From contig NZ_JAIZBH010000002.1 in assembly GCF_022267375.1 (NCBI RefSeq), positions 376,001 to 440,000 of the forward strand: a DNA stretch of 64,000 nt. The letters are read 5' to 3'. The notes beneath the pieces were generated by a model. That model saw nothing but the letters and a program-made list of their open reading frames with translations. It searched no databases and was not told the DNA's origin. Shown here piece by piece: positions 1 through 8,767 of the stretch. The stretch comes from Leptospira sanjuanensis (lineage in GTDB: Bacteria > Spirochaetota > Leptospiria > Leptospirales > Leptospiraceae). A program made the translations under genes and the position numbers. Position 1 is the stretch's first letter; each line of letters starts with the position of its first letter.

Positions 1-206
1 TGATGATTTACCGATTTATCTGAAATCTCACTCTTATATTGACCAAAGTATTTTTTACCCAATTCATAGGCCGATGGCTTTTGCGCAAAATTATCAATGT
101 AATAAACTAAAGACTCTTTAAGAACTTCTGATTTGCTTTTATTTTCAATTTTAGCTACTTCTGACAGTTTCTTTTCTAATTCCGGGGGTAATCGAAGACT
201 AATCAT
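1..206 (-). CDS. ribbon-helix-helix antitoxin, VapB-like (3' end outside window)
   Basis: Partial gene; the C-terminus and its PIN toxin partner lie beyond the left edge. The N-terminus has a CopG/RHH pattern (ISLRLPPELEKKL, then a KSEVLKESL helix), typical of DNA-binding antitoxins. The ATG at 206 is preferred over an in-frame GTG at 215 because an AAAGGTG ribosome site sits 6-7 nt upstream of it. It is a third copy of the cassette found complete at 36702-37703 and 42266-43267, differing here by Q for K in the FA(Q/K)KPSA segment. It presumably represses its own promoter through the palindrome at 220-239. Confidence 0.85.
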   Translation of the reverse strand, partial: MISLRLPPELEKKLSEVAKIENKSKSEVLKESLVYYIDNFAQKPSAYELGKKYFGQYKSEISDKSVNH

Positions 207-219
207 AAAAAACACCTTT

Positions 220-239
220 TGTATTACGAACGTAATACA
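220..239. promoter_or_regulatory. palindromic operator of the RHH-PIN module
   Basis: Perfect inverted repeat TGTATTACG-AA-CGTAATACA just upstream of the antitoxin start. It covers a TAATAC -10-like hexamer on the minus strand, so antitoxin binding would block the promoter. The same 20 bp recur at 37586-37605 and 43150-43169. Confidence 0.75.
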
Positions 240-337
240 TTTTCAAATTCGGTCAACGAAATTTTTACACTTTTTCGAATTACAAAAATGAATTTATAAA
301 GACATTTTCATCGCAAAAGTCATTTCGCACGCATGTC

Positions 338-521
<184 letters not shown>

Positions 522-541
522 GAAGTAGCGCCTGATCGGGA

Positions 542-555
542 GCCCACGGACGGGC
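542..555. repeat. small GGAY-loop hairpin
   Basis: GCCC-ACGGAC-GGGC stem-loop just outside attC1. Related hairpins with a GGAC or GGAT loop occur at 1863, 19080, 19834, 53921 and 55235, always between genes. Confidence 0.45.
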
Positions 556-623
556 GACTCGGGGACAAATGCTATATTTTTTATATTTTGTTTGCTAAAT
601 TTACAATTGGAAAATTTCGGTTT

Positions 624-1088
624 TTATTCTTTTTTCAGATAATATTCGTGAATTAAGATAAAATTATCTCGAATAGTTTTTATCTGTTCCCCTATAGTAT
701 CGAGACCACTCACAGTTTCTTGTGGAAATAACTCTAAAGCTATTGTTTCAGGATTCTTGTTTTTTTCCATTAATGTGTTGTGGATCGAGTCGTATAATTC
801 AAGGTAAAAACAAGTTAAAAGCATTGTTCGGGACCGACTGAGCCGAATTTTATGATTTCTAATCATTACATCGATTAGTTGAATAGTTCTAATGATAGAA
901 TTTATAGTTTCTTGAATGTGATTTTTATTTTGTAGGCTTTCCTTTCCCCAAAATGAATTCGCTTCCTTTGCTTTTGTTGCTATAACATTCATCAACAATA
1001 ACTTAAGCTGAAACTTCGGTCCGATGAAAGCAGCATAGAGTGCCACCAAAAAAGCTAAAATGGAAATTATGATTGGAAGCCAACTCAT
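624..1088 (-). CDS. hypothetical membrane-anchored protein
   Basis: 154 residues. One N-terminal transmembrane helix (residues about 4-25, IIISILAFLVALYAAFIG) is followed by a soluble helical domain rich in Lys, Glu, Ile and Leu. No family recognised. The layout (single membrane anchor plus cytoplasmic helical domain) is common among small integron cassette proteins and also resembles the DUF6680-like protein at 62616-63029. It lies 7 bp downstream of the lipoprotein gene 1096-1785 in the same cassette, so the two are probably co-transcribed. Confidence 0.6.
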   Translation of the reverse strand: MSWLPIIISILAFLVALYAAFIGPKFQLKLLLMNVIATKAKEANSFWGKESLQNKNHIQETINSIIRTIQLIDVMIRNHKIRLSRSRTMLLTCFYLELYDSIHNTLMEKNKNPETIALELFPQETVSGLDTIGEQIKTIRDNFILIHEYYLKKE

Positions 1089-1095
1089 ATTCTTA

Positions 1096-1785
1096 TTAAG
1101 ACTTTCTATCCATTTTCATATATTTGCATGAACATTGTATTCCAAATTGACTTCCAACATTGCTTAAGTACCAAGCTTTATCTGCACATTGATTTTCTGT
1201 ATCGAAGGCTTTTGGAGGGAATTGTTTCAACGAACCTTGCACAAAAGATGGTGGCAGATTAGAATTTCCAGTTGCAACGCAAATTGACCAATAGTGTGGC
1301 TTCGTATAAAGCTCTTTCTCTTCTTTTTCTTTCGCTATTTTTTCGTTTAATTCCGCTTGCTTATCATCTGCACTTTGAGCAGTTAGAACAGCATTTAAGT
1401 TTTCACAATAATACATTTGGCCGGGAAACTTTTTGCCAGCATTGCACGAGTAAGCGTTATTACAAAATACAAGGTTTGCTCCTTTTGCAAAGGATTGATT
1501 TTTGACATCATTAAGTAGATCCTCAGTAGTCGGTGACTGTGAAGGAGAATACTCAGCTTCAGGTGCATCTCCGAGGTAGGTACATTTAGAGTAGACTGAA
1601 CTTGGGTTTTGAACGTTTTCCTGAAGAGATTTTAGAAATGAATCGTAGCTTTTAACTTTATCGCCGACACGCATAAAAATTTGAACATTTCTTGCTTCAG
1701 GCCTAAGCTCATAACTTTTGCAATAAAATAGCACTATTGATACTATTATATACAATAGGCAAATTAACATTTTATTTTTCTTCAT
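1096..1785 (-). CDS. putative lipoprotein of unknown function
   Basis: 229 residues from the ATG at 1785, chosen because a GGAG ribosome site lies 9 nt upstream; a TTG at 1800 is also in frame. The N-terminus is a Lys-rich start plus a hydrophobic stretch ending at LFYC, a lax spirochaetal lipobox, which suggests lipidation at that Cys and export. The rest is Cys-rich (at least seven more Cys), including a CSCKYM tail and a GANLVFC segment seen in small bacterial envelope proteins. The function is not recognised. It is the first gene of a two-gene cassette with 624-1088. Confidence 0.6.
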   Translation of the reverse strand: MKKNKMLICLLYIIVSIVLFYCKSYELRPEARNVQIFMRVGDKVKSYDSFLKSLQENVQNPSSVYSKCTYLGDAPEAEYSPSQSPTTEDLLNDVKNQSFAKGANLVFCNNAYSCNAGKKFPGQMYYCENLNAVLTAQSADDKQAELNEKIAKEKEEKELYTKPHYWSICVATGNSNLPPSFVQGSLKQFPPKAFDTENQCADKAWYLSNVGSQFGIQCSCKYMKMDRKS

Positions 1786-1862
1786 GTGTTCATTCTCCAA
1801 ACTTCATATACACAATAATTCTATAATAACTTTTAAATAAGAATTTTTTTTACTCTCGAGCG

Positions 1863-1875
1863 AGCCAGGACGGCT
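1863..1875. repeat. small GGAY-loop hairpin
   Basis: AGCC-AGGAC-GGCT stem-loop upstream of the lipoprotein gene, adjacent to attC2; same family as 542-555. Confidence 0.35.
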
Positions 1876-1898
1876 GGCTTAAATTTTTGCGCTATTTC

Positions 1899-2081
1899 GG
1901 CTAACGACGTAGGTTTCTCGACGTTTGCGTTCCCGAAGCCGCTTGCGCGCGAAGGGATTTAAACTCAACTTGAGTGAGCCTTAGCGAACGTCTTGCAAGT
2001 TGAGTTTAAAAGCAAATGTGCCGGAGGCCAAGCAAGGGTCGCATTAGCGATCCCGAACGAAGCGAGGAGCCGCAGTTAGAC
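1899..2081 (-). repeat. attC2
   Basis: Cores GGCTAAC and GTTAGAC. The left arm is GGTTTCTCG and the right arm CGAGGAGCC, which pair with two G-T wobbles and so look like a hybrid of two arm types. H3 is GCC-GGA-GGC and H4 GGGTCGC/GCGATCCC. Ends the MazEF cassette. Confidence 0.9.
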
Positions 2082-2109
2082 GACGGTTTTTATCAAGTTG
2101 ATTGGAATG

Positions 2110-2426
2110 CTAATCAACCAACATTTCCTTTATAACCAGTTTCAGTTTATGAACCGTTTTAGGATCTATTTTCCCTAACTTTTTTATCAAACGCGTTTTA
2201 TCCACTGTTCGAATTTGATCTAATACAACCCAACCTTTTTTTCCTTGAAATGTTAATTCAACTCTTGTGGGATAAGATCGAGATTTAGTTGTCATTGGTG
2301 CAATAATAATTGTTCCAATAGTTTTGTTCATTTCATTAGGTGAGATTATTACACAGGGTCTTGATTTTTTGATCTCATGTCCAATAGTCGGATCCAAATT
2401 TATTAAATATACCTCGTATTGAGAAA

Positions 2427-2433
<7 letters not shown>
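2110..2433 (-). CDS. mazF: MazF-family mRNA interferase toxin (ChpK-like)
   Basis: 107 residues. PemK/MazF fold markers: YEVYLINLDPTIGHE near the start (strand with the conserved G-H-E turn), then RPCVIISP, TIIIAPMTT and a VVLDQIRTVDKTRL segment typical of the dimer and active site. MazF toxins cut mRNA at short single-stranded motifs and are held inactive by MazE. The ATG at 2433 overlaps the end of the antitoxin gene and has AAGGA about 8 nt upstream. The pair resembles the chromosomal ChpI-ChpK locus known in Leptospira interrogans. Confidence 0.9.
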
Positions 2434-2672
<239 letters not shown>

Positions 2673-2675
<3 letters not shown>

Positions 2676-2688
2676 AGTAATTACTATG
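2673..2688. promoter_or_regulatory. palindromic operator at the mazE start
   Basis: Perfect 16-bp palindrome CATAGTAATTACTATG that includes the mazE start codon and the -10 region; a TTGACA -35 lies about 18 bp further upstream on the minus strand. Confidence 0.7.
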
Positions 2689-2819
2689 TAATTACATCAA
2701 AATTTGTCAACCAAAAAGATATTGTTCTCTTGCCTTGAAGGCATTGGAATTGCGAACAACCGATTTCTATACTAAGTATCTTAGGAACTTTAATTTCAAA
2801 AAGATATTTAAAAACTGTC
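2689..2819. other. intergenic, no gene seen
   Basis: AT-rich stretch between the mazE promoter and attC3. Apart from the -35 element near 2706 I see no coding or structured signal. Confidence 0.5.
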
Positions 2820-3004
<185 letters not shown>

Positions 3005-3032
3005 GGCGTAATCTCATTTTCTTACTTCTAAC

Positions 3033-3872
3033 CTAATCCTTTCTCAAATCATTAGAAGCTTCCATTTTCTTTTCACCTGTATTGATTATTAAAGCAAAAA
3101 ACTTATCAGATGAAAGCCCCGCTATTAGTGATAAAAATGCTAAGCTATAAGGATTGAAAAATCCAGGATCAAATGAAGAATTCAAAAACAGTATTGCCTT
3201 ACCACCAATAATCGCAATATATGCAGCAAATCCTGTTAAGAAGCCGAGAACCGCATTTGATAAGTTAATACTTTGCTGCTTACGAAAACTATGTATAAAA
3301 GTGCCTACGATAGCAGATGATATCATTAAAGCAGAAAGCAACGCTTGATATGAGAATGTTTCTATCGGATTTATCGATATTGCTTTAACTTTGATAGTCG
3401 CCGATTTCGATTCGAGTAACTTCGATTCTACTTGCATTTTAAACTCTTGAAACCCTTGTTCAGAACTCACTCCAGAATGCTGCTTAGAATATTCATCTAA
3501 ATAATTCAAAGTGTCTTCTAAGCTTTTAGTAACCTCATAGCTTTTTCTTTCTTCCGCCGTCATAGCCATAATATGCTTAATTGAATAATATGGAGAGCCT
3601 GTAATACTTAGGTCTTGAATTGTATTCAACTGCCTTTTACTTACATTCAGCTCTTGCTTAACTTCATACTCAGAAGTAGTAAATTGAGACTCTCGAATCT
3701 GTTCCTCTAACAATTTAATTTTCTTTTCCAGAGACTTAATTGCATTGGATCGCGATTCAATTTCTGCAAGAGCGGTAATTGCCGAATAAAATGAAAGAAT
3801 CAGAAATAAACTTGCTACAGAAACGTTTGCTATTTTTCTAATTATTTCCAAATATCTTAGGTAATTCTTCAT
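3033..3872 (-). CDS. hypothetical membrane protein with coiled coil
   Basis: 279 residues. One transmembrane helix near residues 14-34, a coiled-coil segment (about 38-80, ESRSNAIKSLEKKIKLLEEQI), a middle helical region, then two or three membrane helices in the C-terminal third (YQALLSALMISSAIVGTFI; VLGFLTGFAAYIAIIGG; SLAFLSLIAGLSSD). No family recognised. Single-gene cassette. The general plan (membrane segments plus coiled coil) is shared with 4092-5000 in the next cassette, without evident sequence similarity. Confidence 0.65.
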   Translation of the reverse strand: MKNYLRYLEIIRKIANVSVASLFLILSFYSAITALAEIESRSNAIKSLEKKIKLLEEQIRESQFTTSEYEVKQELNVSKRQLNTIQDLSITGSPYYSIKHIMAMTAEERKSYEVTKSLEDTLNYLDEYSKQHSGVSSEQGFQEFKMQVESKLLESKSATIKVKAISINPIETFSYQALLSALMISSAIVGTFIHSFRKQQSINLSNAVLGFLTGFAAYIAIIGGKAILFLNSSFDPGFFNPYSLAFLSLIAGLSSDKFFALIINTGEKKMEASNDLRKD

Positions 3873-3898
3873 ATCAAGTCTCGTTTAGAGATTATGCC

Positions 3899-4080
3899 GC
3901 CTAACGAAAGAGTCTCCTCGACGTTGCGTCCCTGAAGCGCATTTGTGCGAAGGGTTGGCACGAGGTTCGAGTGAGCCTTAGCGAACGACTCGCGAACCGA
4001 AGTGGCAAAGCAATGTGGCTTTAGCCCGGAGTGAGGGTCGCATTAGCGATCCCGAACGAAGCGAGGAGACGAAGTTATGC
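3899..4080 (-). repeat. attC4
   Basis: Cores GCCTAAC and GTTATGC; arms GTCTCCTCG/CGAGGAGAC, the commonest arm type here. H1 pairs CCCT/AGGG, H3 GGC-TTTA-GCC, H4 GGGTCGC/GCGATCCC. Confidence 0.9.
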
Positions 4081-4091
4081 GATGTGCCACT

Positions 4092-5000
4092 TTATTCAGT
4101 AACCGTCAAACGCCCAATGGTTTTTGTTTTTATTTCTAAAATCTGATTTTCAGGAAATTCAGTGATAAAAAAATCTTTATCGATTGTGTTATTGATTTTG
4201 TTATATTTCTTCAATATACCAGTTTTATTAACAAGATCTATTAAAATATATTCCTTATAAATCGAAAATTCAGCGCGGCCAATTTCTTTACTTTGGCCTA
4301 TGTTATAAAATAATAATACAAGAAGAATAGGAGAAAGCACTGGACCGAATAAGAATAAAGCTCGAGAAAGATTTATAGATTTATCTATCGTGGTTTTAAT
4401 TTTTTCAACCTCTTCGAAAATAGAAGCAGAATCATTTTCCATTGCCTCGATTGCTTTCGTAATTTTCTTTTTTTTATTTCGACTTATACTTAAATCAGAT
4501 GCCTCTAACTTTAATCTATCAGTCCTTGTACGTGCATCATTGGATTTCTCATAAAGTTCTTGTGCTCGCCTATCTAAATCTTCATAAGCGCGTAGATCTT
4601 TTCCTACTTTGTACAAAAGGATAGAGATTTGCATTAGTGAAAAGAATTGAGAGACTATCAGATAATAAATGGAGAGGCTAAATTTGTAATATAGAAATAC
4701 CAAGGCAACGGGGAATATTAAAATAAGAATACTTACTGCCGAAATTTTGTTTTTTATGGCGTTAACTATTTTAAAATCTAATAAATTCAATACTGTTAGA
4801 ATAAGATAAAAAAACAAAATTATGACAGCCATCAAAATTACAAAAGTAAATGGATATATCAATTCCCGATAATCAATTTGAATAAATTCGGCTGGAATTT
4901 TGTAATGATCAAATTTGCCTAGTTTGAAGATGAACGCTAATGTATAAGTAAATCCAGTAAATAATATTACCAAGAATGCTTCAGGAATTCGATTAAACAC
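4092..5000 (-). CDS. hypothetical multi-pass membrane protein with coiled coil
   Basis: 302 residues. Four predicted membrane helices in the N-terminal half (about residues 8-25, 50-75, 88-108, 110-130), a charged coiled-coil region (about 140-205, YEKSNDARTRTDRLKLEASDLS), another helix near 210-232, and a small C-terminal domain. No family recognised. The only gene of its cassette; the stop lies 11 bp from attC4. Confidence 0.65.
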   Translation of the reverse strand: MFNRIPEAFLVILFTGFTYTLAFIFKLGKFDHYKIPAEFIQIDYRELIYPFTFVILMAVIILFFYLILTVLNLLDFKIVNAIKNKISAVSILILIFPVALVFLYYKFSLSIYYLIVSQFFSLMQISILLYKVGKDLRAYEDLDRRAQELYEKSNDARTRTDRLKLEASDLSISRNKKKKITKAIEAMENDSASIFEEVEKIKTTIDKSINLSRALFLFGPVLSPILLVLLFYNIGQSKEIGRAEFSIYKEYILIDLVNKTGILKKYNKINNTIDKDFFITEFPENQILEIKTKTIGRLTVTE

Positions 5001-5058
5001 TTTTAATATACCGAACTAATTAGATATTTTGCCGCGATGAAAACCGATGTGGCATGTC

Positions 5059-5230
5059 GCATAACGACGTAGGTTTCTCGACGTTGCGTGCCCGAGCGCT
5101 TGTGCGCGAAGGGACGATGAGGTTCGCTCGTCTTTAAACATCAAAGCGAACCGAAATCGAGCAATGTGGCGAAGCCCGGAGTGAGGGTTGCATTAGCAAT
5201 CCCGAACGGAGCGAGGAGACGAAGTTATGC
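5059..5230 (-). repeat. attC5
   Basis: Cores GCATAAC and GTTATGC. Hybrid arms: GGTTTCTCG at left, CGAGGAGAC at right. H3 is GGC-GAA-GCC and H4 GGGTTGC/GCAATCCC; H2 is atypical. At 172 bp it is slightly short. Confidence 0.85.
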
Positions 5231-5253
5231 GTAGTCGCTTTGATATTAAAACT

Positions 5254-5655
5254 TTAAATAAAAACAGCAGGAGAAACATTAAATCTTTTAGACAACGCTT
5301 TAACTTGTCTTACATTTAATTCCCTTTTACCATTCAAAATTTCAGATACAACGCCTTGACTACCAAGCTCTTTCATATCTTTTTGAGAAAGTCCACGCTC
5401 TTCCATTAAAGACTTTAAAATTTCAATCGGATCCGATTCAATCTCTATGAAGTGATCGGATTCATAGGATTCAACAATGTTGCCAATTGTTTCCATCAAT
5501 GGAGCTAATGAATGCTTTTCGTCGTTGCCTACTTCATCAATTAAATCATCTAATATTTCTACGAGTTTTTTATATTGCTTTTGAGTTCTCGGATATGAAA
5601 TAACCTCTTTAATCTCAGGCCATACGTTCTTTACTTTTTCTAATTCAGCAATCAT
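5254..5655 (-). CDS. higA: HigA-type antitoxin
   Basis: 133 residues from the ATG at 5655 (GGAAGG ribosome site 6 nt upstream; an ATG at 5682 is also in frame but lies inside higB). The N-terminal half is helical. The C-terminal helix-turn-helix (LMEERGLSQKDMKELGSQG, then VSEILNGKRELNVRQVKALSKRF) is typical of HigA antitoxins of the toxin-first type. It would neutralise HigB and repress the operon through 5951-5977. One base separates the higB stop from this start. Confidence 0.85.
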   Translation of the reverse strand: MIAELEKVKNVWPEIKEVISYPRTQKQYKKLVEILDDLIDEVGNDEKHSLAPLMETIGNIVESYESDHFIEIESDPIEILKSLMEERGLSQKDMKELGSQGVVSEILNGKRELNVRQVKALSKRFNVSPAVFI

Positions 5656-5656
5656 T

Positions 5657-5944
5657 TCATACCTTCCATTTTCCCTTGTCATATTCTGAATGAGTTAGGA
5701 TTTCTCTAATATATACTTTTTTCCTATTAAAGTGAATAGCTGCAATAAGTCTGAAATTATTACCAGATATGTTAAAAACGAATAAATTTTGTACAATATC
5801 TGTTGAAGGAAAAACCTTTCTTAAATCTGAAAAATTACCAAAATCCGTCTTACTTAAGACTTTATACCATAATTCCAGTGAAGATCTTGATTTAGGATAT
5901 TGTTCAATAAATTCTGTAATTTTTCGCCTACTGATTACATGCAC
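5657..5944 (-). CDS. higB: HigB-type mRNA interferase toxin
   Basis: 95 residues from a GTG at 5944. Matches the HigB toxin pattern: W-Y-K-V-L near residue 26, a DLRKVFPSTD segment, FNISGNNFRLIAAIHF core strands, and VYIREILTHSEYDKGKW with the characteristic H-x-EYDK end. Such toxins cleave mRNA on the ribosome. The promoter TTGCAG/TATTCT leaves only 7 nt before the GTG, suggesting a leaderless mRNA. First gene of the pair. Confidence 0.88.
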   Translation of the reverse strand: MHVISRRKITEFIEQYPKSRSSLELWYKVLSKTDFGNFSDLRKVFPSTDIVQNLFVFNISGNNFRLIAAIHFNRKKVYIREILTHSEYDKGKWKV

Positions 5945-5950
5945 AAATCA

Positions 5951-5977
5951 CAGAATATCTCATATTGAGATATTCTG
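5951..5977. promoter_or_regulatory. palindromic operator of higBA
   Basis: CAGAATATCTC-5 nt-GAGATATTCTG, an 11+11 perfect inverted repeat spanning the -35 to -10 spacer and the TATTCT -10 of the higBA promoter. Confidence 0.8.
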
Positions 5978-6011
5978 CAAGATTTATTTCATTCTTCAGA
6001 GAATTATTTTA

Positions 6012-6047
6012 AGCGATCCCGAACGAAGCGAGGAGACGAAGTTATAC
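6012..6047 (-). repeat. truncated attC remnant (attC6)
   Basis: Only the gene-side end of an attC remains: one strand of H4 (GCGATCCC), the right arm CGAGGAGAC and the right core GTTATAC. The left core, left arm and H1-H3 are absent; the sequence to the left is the higB promoter region. Without its recombining core it cannot act as a normal site, so higBA and the exported-protein gene 6068-6556 now form one fused cassette. Confidence 0.85.
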
Positions 6048-6067
6048 GCCGTAGGCTTTAATTTTGA

Positions 6068-6556
6068 TTACAACCCTATGACCGCTGAAATTGAATAAAC
6101 TATTTCTTTTTTATCTTTGTTTTTTGTTAATGTAAAATATTCACCGAATTCATTTTTCGATAAACTTATATCTTTGTTTATGATATTTTTTTCATTAGAT
6201 TTTTTGAGTATGCTTAAAATTTTTGCAATATTTATGCTAGATTCGTTGTGTTTCTTGATTATTGAAAGTGATTTTTGAATTTCCAAATAATAATCTATCT
6301 TGTTATTAATGGGAAATTTGAAAGTATATTCAATCCAATAATTTTCACATCCTTTATTCTCAATAATGATGAATTGTTGATTATTGAAAGTAAAGGATTC
6401 AGTAAAAATTTGTTTTTGATTTGAAAAAGTAGTTCTAATTTTTATAGGAAAATTAGAACTGAGGGTTGCGACAGGTTCTCCCCTCTGACATTCTTCTGCT
6501 AATAAAATGTTTAAATATGAAAGAATTGATAATATGAGAAATATGATATATTTCAT
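6068..6556 (-). CDS. hypothetical exported protein
   Basis: 162 residues. A clear signal peptide (MKYIIFLILSILSYLNILLAEEC; a cut after LLA, or lipidation at the following Cys, is possible) and a mature domain with a Cys pair (the C after the signal and one in NKGCENYW). No family recognised. Very AT-rich. The downstream attC is the remnant 6012-6047, so this gene has lost independent mobility at that end. Confidence 0.65.
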   Translation of the reverse strand: MKYIIFLILSILSYLNILLAEECQRGEPVATLSSNFPIKIRTTFSNQKQIFTESFTFNNQQFIIIENKGCENYWIEYTFKFPINNKIDYYLEIQKSLSIIKKHNESSINIAKILSILKKSNEKNIINKDISLSKNEFGEYFTLTKNKDKKEIVYSISAVIGL

Positions 6557-6720
6557 GATGTTTTTCTTAAATAATAAAAACGGATAGGACCATCTTTGAA
6601 AGATTATTCTAAAATTTTAAGAATCATTAGAATCATAGAGTATTTTTAATGATATAAATTATTGCATTTTTTATGATTTTTTAAAAAAAATATTTTTATA
6701 ATATTTATTCTGCCTATGGC
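6557..6720. other. AT-rich intergenic region
   Basis: No gene or strong hairpin seen. It probably holds the promoter of the exported-protein gene and ends at the core of attC7. Confidence 0.5.
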
Positions 6721-6904
<184 letters not shown>

Positions 6905-6918
6905 GACGTGCGCAAGAA

Positions 6919-7317
6919 TCACCAAAGCGTCTTTAACCCTTGCGATTTATATTTTTTCATTTCCGAATCTTTGCTTATCAATGTAAACTTTCTTAAAATA
7001 CACTGCCAAATCAACATTCTATCAAACGGATCGCGGTGATACGTCGTTTTTAATTGATCATATGTACTTGCATCGACCGATTCAAGATTAATAATCTCAA
7101 TATTTGATTTAGAGAGAAATTCAGGAATTTGAGATGGTTTTATTCCTGAAAGATTAAGTTTGCCTAATCTAAATTTCAAAGAAATTTCCCAAAGGGAGAC
7201 CGTACTAACGCAGATCCGGTTCTCTGAGTTTTCTATTGTTTCTTTAACTTTCTTACTTAACAGATTCGATGAACCGATAGCCCAAAGAATGACGTGAGTA
7301 TCAAGCAAATAATTCAT
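6919..7317 (-). CDS. vapC: PIN-domain toxin (VapC family)
   Basis: 132 residues. PIN-domain ribonuclease with acidic residues in the usual places: D6 (LLDTHVILW), E near 44 (SLWEISLK) and D near 97 (RDPFDRMLIWQ). This is the subtype paired with Phd/YefM-like antitoxins. One base separates it from the upstream antitoxin gene 7319-7552. Confidence 0.9.
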   Translation of the reverse strand: MNYLLDTHVILWAIGSSNLLSKKVKETIENSENRICVSTVSLWEISLKFRLGKLNLSGIKPSQIPEFLSKSNIEIINLESVDASTYDQLKTTYHRDPFDRMLIWQCILRKFTLISKDSEMKKYKSQGLKTLW

Positions 7318-7318
7318 T

Positions 7319-7552
7319 CTAACTTAAGAACTCTTCTTCGGAAATCTCAAAATCTCTCGCGAAAGAAATTTGCAGCTTCCCATCCAATAATCCAATTTTT
7401 CTTTTCTCTTTCTTTTTACTTTGCATTGGAACAATCATGGCAATAGGTTTCTTTCCCTTACCATATAATATTCCTACATTTTCACCATTTTTAACCGATT
7501 CTAAGACTTCAGAAAAATGCGATTTAAGTTCACCGACCGGATATGATTTCAT
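7319..7552 (-). CDS. Phd/YefM-family antitoxin
   Basis: 77 residues. N-terminal Phd fold (YPVGELKSHFSEVLESVKNGE, then a KKPIAMIVPM strand) and a short C-terminal toxin-binding tail. It binds its own promoter and the PIN toxin 6919-7317. The promoter reads TTGACA, 16 bp, TAAATT, then 6 nt to the ATG, implying a leaderless transcript. Confidence 0.88.
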   Translation of the reverse strand: MKSYPVGELKSHFSEVLESVKNGENVGILYGKGKKPIAMIVPMQSKKKEKRKIGLLDGKLQISFARDFEISEEEFLS

Positions 7553-7690
7553 ATTTAGAATTTATTCATTCTTGTCTACTTGTCAAATATTAATCCGCTC
7601 AGAATTTTAGAATAAAACGTAAAAAAATCACCTTTCAACGAAAGGTATTTATTATAAAATCTTTTTAAAGTGTTCACTTTGCGCATGTTC

Positions 7691-7876
7691 GTCTAACGAA
7701 AGAGTCTCCTCGACGTTGCGTCCGCAAGCGCATTAGCGCGACGCGGTTGGCACGAGGTTCGAGTGAGCCTTAGCGAACGGCTCGCGAACCGAAGTGGCAA
7801 AGCAATGTGCCGGAGGCCGTAGTGAGCGCGAGCGGGAACCGTGAGACGCGAACGAAGCGAGGAGACGAAGTTAGCC
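7691..7876 (-). repeat. attC8
   Basis: Cores GTCTAAC and GTTAGCC; arms GTCTCCTCG/CGAGGAGAC. H1 CCGC/GCGG, H3 GCC-GGA-GGC, H4 of the GTGAGCGCGAGCGG type. The right core supplies the stop codon of hicB. Confidence 0.9.
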
Positions 7877-8227
7877 GAAGTGTGGCGTTTTGAGATCAGT
7901 AATTTCTTTTTCTAAAGCTCTCTGAACTAATTGATTCAAAGAGATACCTTCTCTCAAAGATTTTCTATAGACGCGTCTATGAAGCTCTGTCGGTATGCGA
8001 ACATTAAATGAACCTTTAAAAGATTTCTCTGGACTTTTTTTAGCTTTTTGACATAAAATTAAATAATCGTCTACTGATTCTTGAAATGCCTTCTTTAATT
8101 GTTTAACTGATTCACCTTCAAAGGAAACTAAATCTTCGATTCCTTCTATTTTTCCAAAAAATATTTCATCATCTGCATCAAAATGAACAGAGCCTAAAAA
8201 TCCGTTATACTCGATAATATCTTTCAT
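7871..8227 (-). CDS. hicB: HicB antitoxin
   Basis: 118 residues. The N-terminal partial RNase H-like fold of HicB (FLGSVHFDADDEIFFGKIEGIEDLVSFEGESV) is followed by a C-terminal ribbon-helix-helix domain (FNVRIPTELHRRVYRKSLREGISLNQLVQRAL) for DNA binding. The TAA stop lies inside the attC8 core GTTAGCC, so the last codons and the stop depend on the recombination site. It overlaps hicA by 4 bp. Confidence 0.93.
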   Translation of the reverse strand: MKDIIEYNGFLGSVHFDADDEIFFGKIEGIEDLVSFEGESVKQLKKAFQESVDDYLILCQKAKKSPEKSFKGSFNVRIPTELHRRVYRKSLREGISLNQLVQRALEKEITDLKTPHFG

Positions 8228-8484
8228 TTTATATAGCCCTCCGATTTTAATTCGTCTAAAATTTGATTTATCTGGTACGACTTCAAAATATTTTTAGGAT
8301 GAGGTTTATGAAGTCTTATTATATGTTTGGTTTCTGAATGAATCCAAGCGACTCTTGAACCAGAGGATTTGCCGGAATTGCTTTCATTATATCCATAACT
8401 AGAGAGTAGCTTTCTAAGCTCATCGTAAGAGAAATCTCTTGGTTTTCCTTTGAATCTTTCTACTAACTTTTCACCCTTTGACAC
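8224..8484 (-). CDS. hicA: HicA mRNA interferase toxin
   Basis: 86 residues from a GTG. dsRBD-like HicA fold: helix FSYDELRKLLSSYGY, the GSRVAWIH strand, and the catalytic-His region IIRLHKPHP. HicA cleaves mRNA and is neutralised by HicB. The promoter TTGCAA/TAGAAT ends 6 nt before the GTG, so the mRNA may be leaderless. Toxin-first order is standard for hicAB. Confidence 0.92.
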   Translation of the reverse strand: MSKGEKLVERFKGKPRDFSYDELRKLLSSYGYNESNSGKSSGSRVAWIHSETKHIIRLHKPHPKNILKSYQINQILDELKSEGYIK

Positions 8485-8574
8485 AGTCCTATTCTAAAGC
8501 TAATTCTCAGAATTGCAACTAATTTTTAGTGGCATTTTCATCCCAATTTCGAATGCAAAAGGCAGCCACATTTC

Positions 8575-8756
8575 GTCTAACGAAAGAGTCTCCTCGACGT
8601 TGCGTGTCCAAGCGCTTGTGCGCGACGCGGTTGGCACGAGGTTCGAGTGAGCCTTAGCGAACGTCCCGCGAACCGAAGTGACAAAGCAATGTGGCTTTAG
8701 CCCGAAGTGAGGGTCGCATTAGCGATCCCGAACGAAGCGAGGAGACGAAGTTATGC
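8575..8756 (-). repeat. attC9
   Basis: Cores GTCTAAC and GTTATGC; arms GTCTCCTCG/CGAGGAGAC. H1 is unpaired at its base (GTCC opposite GCGG), apparently a hybrid of two H1 variants. H3 GGC-TTTA-GCC, H4 GGGTCGC/GCGATCCC. Confidence 0.88.
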
Positions 8757-8767
8757 GAAGGTTTCGA

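Noticed and set aside
5769..6098. Plus-strand 109-codon open frame
   Set aside because: Antisense to higB and crossing the attC remnant; no family match and no ribosome site.
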